Assembly: GCF_026212465.1 (NCBI RefSeq)
Contig: NC_080062.1
Location: 10,624,217 to 10,688,216 of the forward strand
Reading direction: 5' to 3'
Origin: Amaranthus tricolor
Lineage: Eukaryota; Streptophyta; Magnoliopsida; Caryophyllales; Amaranthaceae
DNA length: 64,000 bases
A model generated the notes under the pieces. It saw only the letters and a program-made list of their open reading frames with translations, did not search any database and was not told where the DNA came from. Below are positions 31,965-43,780 of this stretch, in pieces (position 1 is the stretch's first letter; the number at the start of each line of letters is the position of its first letter). The translations under genes were made by a program, and so were the position numbers.

Positions 31965-34900
31965 CTAGGAAGCCGGAGCCGCAATAGCTGTCTCTGATTC
32001 CTTCTTGTCTCGGATTTCCTTCCACTTCTCTAGAGTGTCAATTATCTCTCCGGTTTTTATAAGGTAACGTACTTTTCTTCCATCCTCGAGAATTTTGTGA
32101 CCCACCCGGCTTGCCACTTCTTTTTCTTTTGAATATAACATGACGTTTGAGCTGTGGATAGGTCCCTCGATCTGGAATTTAAGAGTTGAGTCAATCATTA
32201 ATAGGTGTCCCTTATTTGATGGGGGCCAAAAACATATAGTTCTTTGGTTTTAGATTATAATGGATTATAGTAAAATGACTCATTAATTTATGCACTTCTT
32301 ATTTATGTGAAGTTGCACATGATATTTGCTACCAAATCAATCAAAAACAACATTTTTGTTAATGTTATCACTAATAAAGATAAGATTGCGTGAACCCGAC
32401 TCTCCCAAACCCCACCCTAGGTGGAAGCTAGTTGATGGCATAGAGGTAATGAGTTGTTGTAGTTAATTATTAACAGATGATACACAACAACAACAACAAC
32501 AACAATAACAATGCCAAAGTCTTAATCCAAAAGATTGGGGTCTACTACGTGAACCAATAGATCATTTCCAATTGTCGTCCACATCAACAACCTCTTTGTT
32601 AGTGTTATCACTAATAAGGGTAAGGTTGCGTACAGCAGACCACCCCAAACTCCACCCTAGGTGGGAGCCACTTAATGGCATTGCGGTAATGGAATGTTTT
32701 TGTTATTGTAGTCAATTATTAACTAATGATACACAACAACAATGCCAAAGCCTTAATCCCTAAAGATTGGAGTCCACTACGTGAACCAAAAGATCATTTC
32801 CAGTTGTCGTCCACATGGATTCTTCTTCTACATTCGTTTCGACTTTCTACCATCTCAACCTGTAAGTCTATATAAAAAAGTCGGTAGTTTCTATTTAAGC
32901 TGCAAGTAGTTTTACCATTTTTAAGCTGACATCTATTGTATACCAATTGGCTAATAGGTTAGAGTATAAATGTATTCCACACCCCACAAATCCCAAAATT
33001 CACATGAGAATTAAGAACAAGAAATATGGATATTATTTTACAATGCTGTCGTTTTGGCCGACAAATTTTTGACACTCATGCCTATGCCTAAAACAAGAAC
33101 ATAATGATCATTTGAGAATAGCAGCAAGTTTTATTTCTTGCAAAGTAAACAGCAATATGCCTAAACAATGAATCAACATACCTTAATTATCTGACCTTGT
33201 TCACCCTGTTCTTTGCTCTTGACATGCTTCGTCTTTAAGTTGATATCCTTGATGATCACCGTGCTATTGTGTTTATAGATCTTACTGATCTCCCCAATCT
33301 TGCCTTTTTCTCCTCCAGATATTACTTTCACTGTATCTCCAAGCTTTACGTGCATTTTATGGAGCACTGGAAGACTGTTGGGTTTACAATCCTTCCGCTC
33401 CCAGCGCTTGAGCTGCATGACGGAAAATAAATAATTCCAAAAGGACAGTTTTTCAGTACTTCCTCAATATGTACAAATCATACGGTGGCCAAGATCACCA
33501 TGCAAACAATGGTTCCGGTCTATACCAATTCAGACAACACAACATTTCATTATCTCAATGCCACCAAGTGGCTCCTGACACGGCGAGGTTTGGGGGGTTG
33601 GATGTACGGAAGCATACCCTTAAGACACCCAGCCACCGAAACAAAATGATTATTGATATGGGTCGAGACCACAAATGTCATGGCGGTTGTGCTCGACAAC
33701 CGAATTGTCACCCCCACGAATCAATGACATTTTCCCGGAAAAAGTTTTATTGTCCTCTTATATATGCCTGAATCCCTTTTCAATTTCTGCTCAGGTATAC
33801 AACTTAAGTGGATCAGAATATGACATCCATAGAACAAAATTACTTCCTAAAAGATGATTCCATCTAGAAGAATACACATTTATTTGGTATACTGAATTTC
33901 CTAACAATCACATCAACGTTACTAAGGCTCTTTCTCATCACCTTATTTTTGCTGAATTGAACTTTACTAATGAACTAAACTTATTTTTACTGATTCCGCA
34001 TATTTGCAGTTACTTATTTTGACAGGAATGATCTTATTTTTATTAAATATTGTTGTTGAATTGTTGTAAGGAGAAGAGAAATTGGCCAAAGTTGATTACT
34101 CTATTATATAACTTTTTGGTATTATTATTGCCTTGTTCCATTTCATCACTTCACACAAAAAAAAAAAGTTGATCTAAGCACTGAGCATCAGAGCATTTGT
34201 GAGTCGTTTTAGCATGTTGTCAGTGACCAAAAATAATGTACTGCAAATAAACAAAAAAAAAACATGAAACAAATAACAAAAATTTTGAAATACCAACCCT
34301 CATGAAAATAAGACATGGTGAACAATCAGCTGTTTTGACCTGTAAGTGATATAGCCAAGTAATTCAAAATTAGTATAAATTTTACACATGATACATTAAG
34401 TATAGTTCATCACATAATGTAAAAGCGAGAGAAAACGAATCGAATTGTGTTTTCATCATATTCCACTCAAAGGAAGTTTCAGGAGAGGTAGAAGGAATGT
34501 AACAAGTATTAAAAACATAAACTTTTCTCAAGTAGCATCACTAATACTCCATTTGCTAATGTGATATGAAGATGAACGCATCTACTCCTTCCTCCGAAAA
34601 CATGTACCAGTTTTTCAATTCAATATCAAATGTATATTTAAGCCCTATAGGAATCACAAAACTAAGATATTACAAACCGTCATTTGACGTCAAATGTCTA
34701 GCTTGGATTACAAACATATAACGTTTTGATGAAATAGTCGAGCTTCACACTGGGACTGGCAAGTGCAAGCACTAAGTGACACATCCAAAGTAGCATACTG
34801 ACAAAGAATACACCAACAAAAGGGGACAAAGCAATTTCAGAAGTTTCCATACTTCATTTAGCACTTAACGAACAAGTACACGCAATTCATCTCATAGTAT

Positions 34901-35982
34901 CAATATATTCAGTCTCGAAAAAGTCTAAACAAATCTAATTTTAAAGTATTCATCGATTTTAAATAGTTATCATATTATGCTGCAACCCTCAATATCAAAG
35001 AAAATCACACGATTTTACAGTCTTAATATATTTGGTGTTAGTAAATCCAATACTAAATCATCAAGTAACTGTGACAAGTTTTTTCATACATCCCAAAGTA
35101 CTACTCCTTTCTATATGTGACTACTAATTCTGAACTGATGGCTAAGGATTCTAAAGGAACTCAAATATTATCAAGATTGGAAAAATAGGGGTTACAATCA
35201 GAAGCTGCCATGAAGCATTGATCACACAATTGTGGCAAAAATTGAGATTTGACAATGGTTTACCAATGATGTAAAACATTATTTGAATGAATTTTAACTT
35301 CAAAACTTAATTTAAATTAGCATAACCAAGTATAAATGAAACTTGGGGAGCATAACTTTCTCAAATTCATCAAATTTCATCCACATTTCTGATACATAGA
35401 GTAACAATTCGCAACCCTTATACTGTTATACATATCCACAGGTAAATCATTATACAAATCCAGCAAACTGAAAATTTCCTATAATCCACTTCGGCAATTC
35501 TAGATTGGCACATTATTAAAAAAGAGATTAACGTTCAATACCCAATTTCATTGAAGTTAATATCACTAAAAACAATCATAATTTTAATTTTAAGCAAACA
35601 TAAAGCAGTAAATAATATAAATTACGAATGACTACACAAAATAATAGAAATTTCAAAAATTATTTATTATTATTATTATAAAAAATTAACTCAAAAATAC
35701 ACAAAATAAGAAAAATACATATATTGATATGAAATTTTAAATCCTTCAAATTTGTAATGTAATTTAGATATTACACTGAAAAACTTATGTGTAGAAGAAA
35801 TTTTCATTTGGCATATAGGTATTATTATCTTTATCACAAATTAAATTGAATGATTAAATTGAGTAGAAATTTAGAGGTACCTGAAGCACGGATGAAGAAG
35901 GAAAGACAGGTTGGCCAAGGAATGAGTTGGAGGAAAGAGAAAGAGAAGTGAAGGAACTTTGAAGAGAAGCCATAGCTGCCAT
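31965..35982 (-). CDS. RPL24: Plastid ribosomal protein L24 (bL24c), nuclear-encoded
   Basis: There are four exons: 35982-35881 (34 codons), 34339-34298 (14 codons), 33412-33182 (77 codons) and 32171-31965 (68 codons plus stop). All are phase 0 with GT-AG borders, giving 193 aa (Arabidopsis RPL24 about 198). Exon 1 is Ser-rich plastid transit peptide ([18 protein letters not shown]). The short exon 2 supplies [14 protein letters not shown], the end of the transit region. Exon 3 starts [15 protein letters not shown] and contains the KOW segment [20 protein letters not shown]. Exon 4 starts [17 protein letters not shown] and carries [22 protein letters not shown]24 is an early assembly protein of the plastid 50S subunit. 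No lesion seen. Introns hold SINE copies. Confidence 0.97.
32230..32465 (+). mobile_element. Au-like SINE, fullest copy
   Basis: It runs from tatagttctttggttttaga through aatgactcattaatttatgc and ttatgtgaagttgcacatga to caccctaggtggaagc, then a gttgttgtag-rich end. The 3' body matches the conserved 3' region of plant Au SINEs (family knowledge). A reverse-oriented copy at 52100-52335 matches the whole length, which defines the unit. It lies in RPL24 intron 3. Confidence 0.65.
32580..32725 (+). repeat. Partial Au-like SINE
   Basis: The segment gttatcactaataagggtaa, ggttgcgtacagcagaccac, then caccctaggtgggagccact and a ttgttattgt end is the 3' part of the same family as 32230-32465. On both sides are caaag-cttaatcc-aaagattgg modules (32510-32560 and 32745-32800), also duplicated. 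This is a local tandem of retroposon pieces. Confidence 0.6.
33535..33625 (-). repeat. Au-like SINE fragment, reverse
   Basis: It reads caatgccaccaagtggctcc then ggcgaggtttggggggttgg and atgtacg, the inverse of the SINE 3' body. It is only partial and lies in RPL24 intron 2, next to exon 3. Confidence 0.55.
34340..35880. other. RPL24 intron 1 contents
   Basis: This 1.5-kb intron lies between the transit-peptide exon and the 42-nt exon. AT-rich, with no gene and no clear terminal repeats. Confidence 0.5.
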
Positions 35983-36308
35983 TTTTGCTCAGCTTTGGTA
36001 TGAGAGGTTATCTTCTCCCTCCTGTGCCTGTGTTGTTGGTTGATATAATGAAGAATGTTGATGATGATGTTGTGGATAGACTTCTTCACTACTTGGCAAT
36101 TTTGATGGGTCCGATCCAAATTGCCTTCTATACGAGTTGGATCTCTAAAATAAAATTTGTCAAATTAATTACAATCAGTAAAATTTAATAGAAATTATTA
36201 AAAAAATCAGTTATAATAAGTGAAAAATTAGTTAAAATTAATCTTAGTAAAAATCAATTGCAATTGATAAAAATCGAATCTATTCCTAGAATATTGCAAA
36301 TTAAACAA

Positions 36309-36470
36309 TTAATTCCCACTTTGCTTGAAATGGGAAACTATTTCCCACGTTACCGTCCATGTAGGATAGGTGTGAGAAATTTTTTTTTATTTTTTTTTAA
36401 TATAACCGCTACATGAAATGGCGGTTTTGTTTAGGAATCTGAACTAAACCGCTAGTTGAAATGGCGTTTT
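36309..36470 (+). repeat. Left terminal repeat and hairpin units of PMD element
   Basis: After the terminal repeat (36309-36360) come two hairpins, at about 36404-36428 (AACCGCTAC / ATGGCGGTT) and 36446-36470 (AAACCGCTA / ATGGCGTTT). A half unit (agtggcggtttt) follows near 36515. They are more decayed than the right-end units. Confidence 0.8.
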
Positions 36471-37070
36471 GTGGATTTTTAATTTTTTTTTTAAAAAATT
36501 AAAAATTTAGCAAGTGGCGGTTTTGTAGCAGTACAAAACAGCAGCTTCGACATTTGCATTTCATTTTGCTCTTCTTCCTTCTTGCTGCTATCGGTATCAC
36601 ACTAAAAAAAAATTTCTTCACTCTCATTTACTTCAAATTTACAATTCCTCTCATTCAACTAAACTAATCAACTACATTCCCTTCTTCTCCTTGTGTACTA
36701 GTTCATTTTTATCCTCATTTAAGGTATGAATAAAACCCTAATTTTTTTCAATATGCAAATTGTTTTTTGTTCATTATTGTTTTGAATTGAAGTTATAAAA
36801 ACGTTAATTGTTTGTTACATTCTATTGTTTTCATGATTTAAGCTTACATTTTACACATTTGTAGTTGAATTTTAGGATTTGTTTTGTATGCATATAAAGT
36901 GTTTGATGAAATGTTTCAATGAAAGTTTATTACTTTGTAGGGTTAGTTTAATGGTTTTTGTATATATTCATGGTATTTTTAGCTTTTATATTTGAAATGA
37001 ACCATATAATAAGTAATCTAATACCTTAGTATCACAAATTCTTGTATTCAAATTTACACTTCCCGTTATA

Positions 37071-39311
37071 GTGTATTGGGGTGAGGAAGTCATGATATTG
37101 GTTGCAAATTGGTGGGGAAATCACATGAAAGATCATTATCCCGTTGAAAAACATGTTGAATTCTTGTATGTAACAGCGATCATGGCGATGCCGGGCCCAA
37201 TTGATCCATCAGTGCTTACGCTTCAGGCGACACACAGGAGCGTAGCTGCGTGGGAGGGCTCCAATGCCCAATTGGTTACTCGTTAGCACTACCAGGCGAG
37301 TACATTACAGTGGGAGGTGGATGACAGGGTATTAAAGGTAGTCGAACTAGCTGGATTCAGATACATTCATAGGTTGTTGGGCGGGGGCTTAGAGCTCGAT
37401 CGAGCTCTTATCACTGCATTGGTGGAGAGGAGGAGGCCGGAGACACATACGTTCCACCTCAACGTTGGCGAGGCAACGATCATGTTGTAAGATGTGGCAG
37501 TTATCATGGGACTGCCCATTAAAGCTCAAGTAGTGATTGGTCATGGAGAGGGAAATTGGCCAGCAATAGTTCATGAGCTACTAGGGGTTTGGCCTGAAAA
37601 CCCTCAAGACCCCACACAGCCGAAGATCATTGTTGGATCGTCTTTGAAGCTGACTTGGCTCCGACAGCATTTTAGCGTTTGAAGATGACGCGGATGATGT
37701 GACGGTTGATAGACATGCGCGAGCTTACATCTTGTACCTGTTTGGATGCATCTTGTTTCCAGACAAGAGCGGCGACTCGGTACAGTTGATCTATCTCCCT
37801 CTACTGGGAGACTTGGAGCGCATAGATGAGTACAGTTGGGGAAGTGCTACCCTAGCGTATCTGTATCGTAACTTATGTCGAGCATCTCGTAAGGGTGCCA
37901 AGGACATTGGTGGCTGCTTGATGCTGTTATAGATATGGTCATGGGAGCACATTCATATAGGGAGGCCCATTATTCGGACGATTCGACCGGATGGGCAACA
38001 TCATCAGGAAGATGACGCGGATGATTTTGAACCGGTGTTAGGGTCACAGCATCGGCGCGGGATGGATCCTTTGGCAGTAAGGTAGCAACACTCAATTCAC
38101 TATTCAAATTCATAATTTCACTATTTTATGATACATGAAAATGTTAAACAATGTTTATTTGTTTGCAGCTGGCTTCGCGTATATCTTTCGAGATCTCACT
38201 CCCCACATACTCTCGTCTACTACAGAGACGCACTAGATCGACAACGGGACGAGCAGGTTATTAACATTTACTATTTGTATTAGTTATGAATAAATTGTAT
38301 ACATTACTAAGCATATTGATTTCTATTACAGATGACATGGCAGCCTTACACAGCGGCTAAGATGGACGCTCTGCCGCACATATGTACATCGGGCCACGAG
38401 ATTTGGAGATCGCGTTGTCCACTTATTTGCTTTGACATCGTCGAGCTACATCTCCCGGATCGTGTCATGCGTCAATTCGGTTTGGAGCAGGTAATTCTGC
38501 AAGCCTGTGACACCCAACCTCAACTACATGCGATCGATCGGAGGACTGGGGACAAGAACTACCTCGTACGACATAGATCGCATGTAGATGCGTGGAATGA
38601 CCGAGCATCTAGATTGGTTGGAGGAGATAACTTCACATGTCATAGCTCTGCTATGTACATGAGTTGGTACAGGCATATCTCCGTATTACGCCTAACGAAC
38701 ACCACATTTGCGCAGCCAGGATCACATTACCATCCGACATCTACGTTACTGGTACGTCTTCTTTCAACACTCATAACAAATAGTAATAGTTTTAACTGAC
38801 TCTTTTAACAATATAATGATAACAAACAGGCTGAGCGCATCCGATCGGTGCTCATACAATGTAATGACACAATTCAAGGGGCCGCTACATCGCCAGTTGA
38901 TGTGGGTATCGGCTATGTTCTCAGAACTTAGGCTACATTAACGCGTCGTTGACCGATGCATTGAGTCATGCGGGTTATGAGTACCTCTTACCGACTCCAC
39001 CCGTCATTGGCGAGGTAGATGACACATTCCACACTCCTTCTCCAAGGAGTTCAACCCACCGAGGTAGCTCTTCTGGAGGATCCAGTTCTCGGTCCACAAG
39101 AGGTCGCCAGCGTTCATCTACTCGAGGTCGGTCTTCCAGATCGCCATCGACATCCGCTACTATGTCGCCATTCGTTCCTCCAGCTTCCATCACCACTCCT
39201 CTTCCACATCCATCGCCTCCACAAAGGATTTTCACATATCATCAGCGTGCTAGTCAACGACGAGCTCCTGCTCTTAATGTCATTGCGGAGGTTGACGAGT
39301 TCACACCATGA
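37071..39311 (+). pseudogene. PMD (plant mobile domain) protein gene, broken
   Basis: It is related to MAIN/MAIL1 and the so-called PP7 long-form homologues. Exon 1 (about 37092-38081) carries DPSVLTLQATHRSVAAWEG, the VGEATIM-QDVAVIMGLPI core, YLFGCILFPDKSGDSVQLIY, and IWSWEHIHIGRP. Exons 38169-38256, 38332-38751 and 38830-39311 continue with good splice sites (WLRVYLSRSHSPHT; MTWQPYTAAKMDALP; AERIRSVL). The last exon ends in a Ser/Arg-rich, Pro-rich tail. It is broken by in-frame stops at 37284-37286, 37488-37490 and 37930-37932, a frameshift near 37680, and a one-base frameshift near 38902. The function of element-borne PMD proteins is not known; cellular relatives affect transposon silencing and meristem maintenance. 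Confidence 0.88.
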
Positions 39312-39574
39312 TCATCCACCGGTGCGCAAAACAAAAGGGGACGGGGGTTGTAGTTTAACAAACTTTGTATATTCTTATATGACTTGAACTTCTTGTATGA
39401 CTTTCCATAATTGTAATATATCTTTGCATTATTTTCATAATTAATTTTTTCAAATCAAGCCGGTTCGTAATTGATTATTATGGAATAGATGGTATTGAAC
39501 TAGTTTAATGCATGTTACGTTCACTATTTTAAAATGAAAGAAAAAAATAAAAAAAAAAATTTCAGGCCACAAGC

Positions 39575-39790
39575 AAACCGCCACATGAAGTGGCGGTTTA
39601 CCAGGGACCAAACCGCCACATGAGATGGCGGTTTGCCTTGACCAAACCGCCACTTCATGTGGCGGTTTGGTGCTCAAGGCAAAGCGCCATCTCAAGTGGC
39701 GGTTTTATCTGAAAAATAAAAAAAAACAAATTTCCTCGTGGACGGTATTTTGGGAAATACTTTCCCACTTAATGCAAAGTGGGAATTATT
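39575..39790 (+). repeat. Right hairpin array and terminal repeat of PMD element
   Basis: Four 25-bp hairpins lie at 39575-39599, 39610-39634, 39644-39668 and 39681-39705. Each has arms of the AAACCGCCAC / GTGGCGGTTT type around a 5-bp loop; the fourth has AAAGCGCCA in one arm. The terminal repeat follows (39738-39790). Confidence 0.92.
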
Positions 39791-39834
39791 TTTTTTTTCA
39801 GCCATAATATGGGATAAGATTCGTAAAAATCAAT

Positions 39835-42295
39835 ATTAGTATTAATTACTTACAATCATTAAAATTATAACTCTATGTACTAGCCTTGAAGCAACTCACG
39901 TATCTTTCACTAACTTTGTTTAACATTTTTATGTTTATTATGGTCTCCACATGTTTTCCATTAACTTTACTAAAACAATTTATTATTAGTTGTGGCCTCT
40001 ATAGTTATTCCACTAACTCTCTTTTAATATTTTTTAACATATATGGTCTCCACTTTTTCTCTATTAAATTTATTATTCAATAAAATAATATCTACACTAT
40101 TTTAAATATTTTATGTTTTTTAATTTTTGTGAACATTTGTTATGAGAATTTCAGAAATAGAGGGAGTATTATTATTCTCAACTGCTAATGTTATAATTAC
40201 AAAAGCATGAGATGCACTATGTGAATCAATAGTATGTTCTAGTGGTGTTCCACGTGAGTTCATATATAGCTCAGATGTAGAAATTTTGAACACGTCCAAT
40301 TCTCCTAAAATATACTATTTAGTTTTGTATCTTATTATTGCTTCTCAAATATTTAAAATTAGGATAATGTATAGATTTTTAAATACATTAATATTTTATT
40401 AAAATTTTAAATTGCAAATCATATTTTACATTTTTTTAAAAAATTTAAAATTGTTATTATGCTAGTCTAACGATGTAAATGATTGATTTTAATAATCAAT
40501 TAATTAAATTTTATGCCATTTTAGTTTTAAATAACAATTGATGGAAAAATGGACTATTATATATGTACTTCAAGTAATTTCCTAAATTGCTGTATAATTT
40601 TATACACAGTGTAATTTTGCAGTATAATTTTCTAAATTGTGTAATTTCAATTACACTGGAATAGATGTAATTTATTTTGTAGTATAATTTTCTACGCAGT
40701 GTAATTTTAGAATTTTATCAGACAATATATAATGTTCTACACACTATATTAATGTTTCCCATTATAATTTTTTAAACAGTGCATTTATATACAACTGTGT
40801 AATTGGAATAATTGTTATTTATTGCATCCACTAATGTATGAGTTTTTTCGAAAATATACATTTGTAAATATGGTAAGTGTAAAAATGCAAATCAGTCAAA
40901 TTCCATTAATATTATCCAATGAAAGAAAGACAAATGGCTTGCTCACATTTAAACTTTCTTTTTGCTATTATACAGTAAAATTAATAGAATGTATGATTGG
41001 AAAATTAGGCTCAATGCAGATATGGAAAATTTGTATCTAATTTGTATCTTATTATTACTTCTAGAATATTCAAAATGGGGTGTTTAACAATTGATTATTG
41101 TTTGTTGGCTTTTTTAGTTGATCTGTTCGACCAACTACAAATGTTATTTAATTTAGGAAGTATAGTTATACAAGATTTTTAGTACATGCACTTGAAAGAA
41201 TGAAGCATTCTTTGATCAAGGTTGGCTATATTAGGATTTAAATTCGAAGTAGCAAAATCCAAAATTAAGTAGAACATCATCAAGCCAAACCTCATCAAAT
41301 ATAGTAGCAACTGTCCATTTCTATGAGCAACTTCATTACATTCGCAAACGTAAAAAGAAAAACACAAAAAACTTGGGCATTTATCAATTTTGACTTTAAA
41401 GGTATCAATTTTATCGTAAAGTAAAAGTTAAACAGATTAATTAAAATAAAAAAAATTTCAATTTGGACATATAGGTGATAAATTTTGACGTTAAACTGAT
41501 CAATTTCTACCTAAATATGGTTTTGTTTTCACAATTTCATAACGAAGTTTAATAAAATGTTATTATTCAATCATTCTATGGATGAATTTCAAACAGCAAA
41601 TAAATGGTCAATAAAACTATCAATAATAGTGTTAAAATATTGCACAATACAAGTACTCTTATTCATTGCATACATGATGGTTCCAATAGAACAAAAGAGT
41701 ACTTGCACTCTTTAATCATCGATCAATAATAGTGATATTGCTCTTTCCTCAATAGTTTATGTTCATGATGGACTTGGAAATAAAATTGTAGGTGTAATGT
41801 TTGGTTACCCGGGATGTGAAGATGAAGGAAGTTTCGATTTCGAACTATGACAATTGATTCAATGAATGCTCTTGGAGATGACCAAGAGTTCAGTGCTTTT
41901 TTGTTATAAAAAATTTGAATTTTAATCTAAGAATGATAAAATCAGACTATAAAGTAATTAATTATGATTAGTTATAACTTATAAAAAATTTAATTTTAAC
42001 CTTCAATATATCAATTATGACCTTAAATAGATCAAGTACTGAGCATATATTGAAAAAACTTATAGTTAGGCTGGTTGAGCTATCCATCTCATATTGAGAC
42101 CGTCTCGTTCAAGACTTGTTGAAAAAAAAAACAAAAACTTATGGGCTAAAGATACTATACTATCAACAATCACTTTGTCATGGAAACCAATTTGTTGATC
42201 ACCTTTTAAAGCAATAAGCAAATGAGGAGGTTTTGCCCCAAAAGACAAAAAGGTTGAAAAGACAAATACTGAAATGAAAGGAATGATTTCACATT
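39835..42295. other. AT-rich spacer without a recognised gene
   Basis: No protein family, tRNA or clear terminal repeats were seen. A local block at 40580-40800 repeats the words gtataattttcta and cagtgtaatttt several times in varied form, like a decayed tandem repeat. A gaccgtctcgttcaagac piece at 42100-42117 belongs to a repeated palindrome family also seen near 27910 and 46161. Confidence 0.5.
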
Positions 42296-43055
42296 TAGGG
42301 GGTGTTTGGTATTAGGAGTGGAAAGGAATGGAAATGTAACATTTAAAGAGAAGTAAGGAAAATGTTAAGGGTTGTTGTTATGAGTTGTTTGGTATTATTT
42401 AGGTAAGGTAATCACTTAATTCATATTTTCTTTATATGTTGTTTGATTTTCATTTGAAAAGTAAAACTTTCATTATTGAATTTTGACAATCAAATTTTAA
42501 AGCTATACTCAGTTGGGCACAAAAAAAAAAAAATAAAGTAAATTTATATTTAATTTTCAAAAAGAGGAATATGAAATACTGTATAATTTTTAAAAAAAAT
42601 TATGACATGAAATTAACTGAGGTTTTGGAAATTAGAATACTAGACACCAAAAAAACCTCAAATGAAAAGAGAAAAGTACCATGGGATTGATTAAAACTTT
42701 TAACAAATATAAAGAAAAAAGTATGTATATAAAATTTTACAGGTGTTTTTTTTTTTCAATATTAATGCTGGAGTTTCAAATATCATCCTTCATTATCTTA
42801 GACATTGAAGTATTGAACTATGTAGTTGATTTTATAATCCAATGCATATTCGCATTTGGCAGTGGAGGGTGAGAGACTGTTACCGCTATGAAATAAATTG
42901 TTACTGTAGCTTTGGGAGAAGTAACAAAGCAAAGGAATCCGTTATCTCAATGAAACGGATTTGCTTACCATATTCTCAAACCAAACACAAAGTAACGGAT
43001 TTTATTTTCCGTTTCCGTTTCCAAGTCTAAATAAATGCATACCAAACATGCCCTT
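42296..43055. repeat. Foldback element with GTGTTTGGTAT ends
   Basis: Left AGGGGGTGTTTGGTATTAGG and right inverted AAGGGCATGTTTGGTATGCA form imperfect inverted ends. The right subterminal part has repeated cgtttcc words. This fits a PIF- or hAT-type MITE, perhaps with an internal insertion. No coding capacity. Confidence 0.5.
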
Positions 43056-43239
43056 AGTTTCTACTTTGCATCGTTTAATTTTAGTTTAACTGTTTCTTTT
43101 TTTTTATAAGCAGCGTTTTTGTACGAGACTGTTTAACGGTGAGATAACCTCAAAAATTAAAAGCCCATAAGAAAATTTCTACTATTAAATTAAATTACGA
43201 CATGTCTCACGGTGAGATCGTTTCATTTAAGAATTTGTG

Positions 43240-43248
43240 TTAATATAA
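43240..43248. repeat. Target-site duplication, left copy
   Basis: TTAATATAA, identical to 46104-46112. The 9-bp size is the Mutator-superfamily value. Confidence 0.9.
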
Positions 43249-43490
43249 GAGAAAATTATAATAAACTACCTATTTTATACCCCTATTTGCAAAAAACTAC
43301 CTTATCTAAAATTTTTTGCAAAAAACTACCTTATATAATACATTTCTTTACAAAAGACTACCTTATAACGGTTTTTAGCGTTTGACCGTTTAAATTAACC
43401 GTTGACTATCACGTGATAGTCACGTGAGCTTATAATCCTTTCCTTCTTCTTCATTTCAGACTCTTCCAGGCATTTGCTTCCCCTTCTTTA
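43249..43490 (+). repeat. Left TIR with G-box palindromes
   Basis: The TIR holds a perfect 14-bp palindrome CTATCACGTGATAG at 43406-43419 and a second CACGTG at 43421-43426. CACGTG is the G-box core bound by bHLH/bZIP factors (family knowledge). The right TIR keeps one CACGTG and a mutated CATGTG. Three tandem caaaaaactaccttat-like words form the outer part. Confidence 0.85.
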
Positions 43491-43780
43491 TTCGAAAAAA
43501 TCAGTCCTCTAACTTCTTGAATTCGCTCTCGTCATCCTTGCGACATCATCTTGCTGAAACTTCTAACCTTTAGAGGTATGTAGTACTACTCAATTATGGT
43601 TTTGTTCTTCATTGTTGTATTTTATTTGCTCTTTAAAATTTAATTCGTTTTACAAATCTGCTTCGTTTTACTGCGGTTTTTCCTATTGAATTTCCTGTTT
43701 TTTATCTTGTAATTTGTAAATTGATTGTTATTGTGTCTGAATAATGTATTAGAGTTCCTAAAATTAGATAAATCAATAAG

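Larger units (their letters stand above)
36263..39834 (+). mobile_element. Mutator-like element carrying a PMD gene
   Basis: The core terminal inverted repeats are 36309-36360 and 39738-39790: left AATTCCCACTTTGCTTGAAA, right inverted AATTCCCACTTTGCATTAAG. Both continue as TGGGAAA-TATTTCCCA and end at TACCGTCCA. Weaker inverted similarity extends outward (ATTGAT...CGAATCT). Inside each end lies an array of short hairpins, then a gene for a plant mobile domain protein. The layout matches known PMD-carrying Mutator-like elements. No transposase is present, and a 9-bp TSD could not be fixed, so outer limits are uncertain. Confidence 0.75.

Noticed and set aside
38949..39311. A separate Ser/Arg-rich protein
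   Set aside because: It is the tail of the PMD gene after a one-base frameshift near 38902.
39550..39710. A CRISPR-like array
   Set aside because: The regular hairpin repeats lie inside a plant transposon end; the units are palindromic with no unique spacers.
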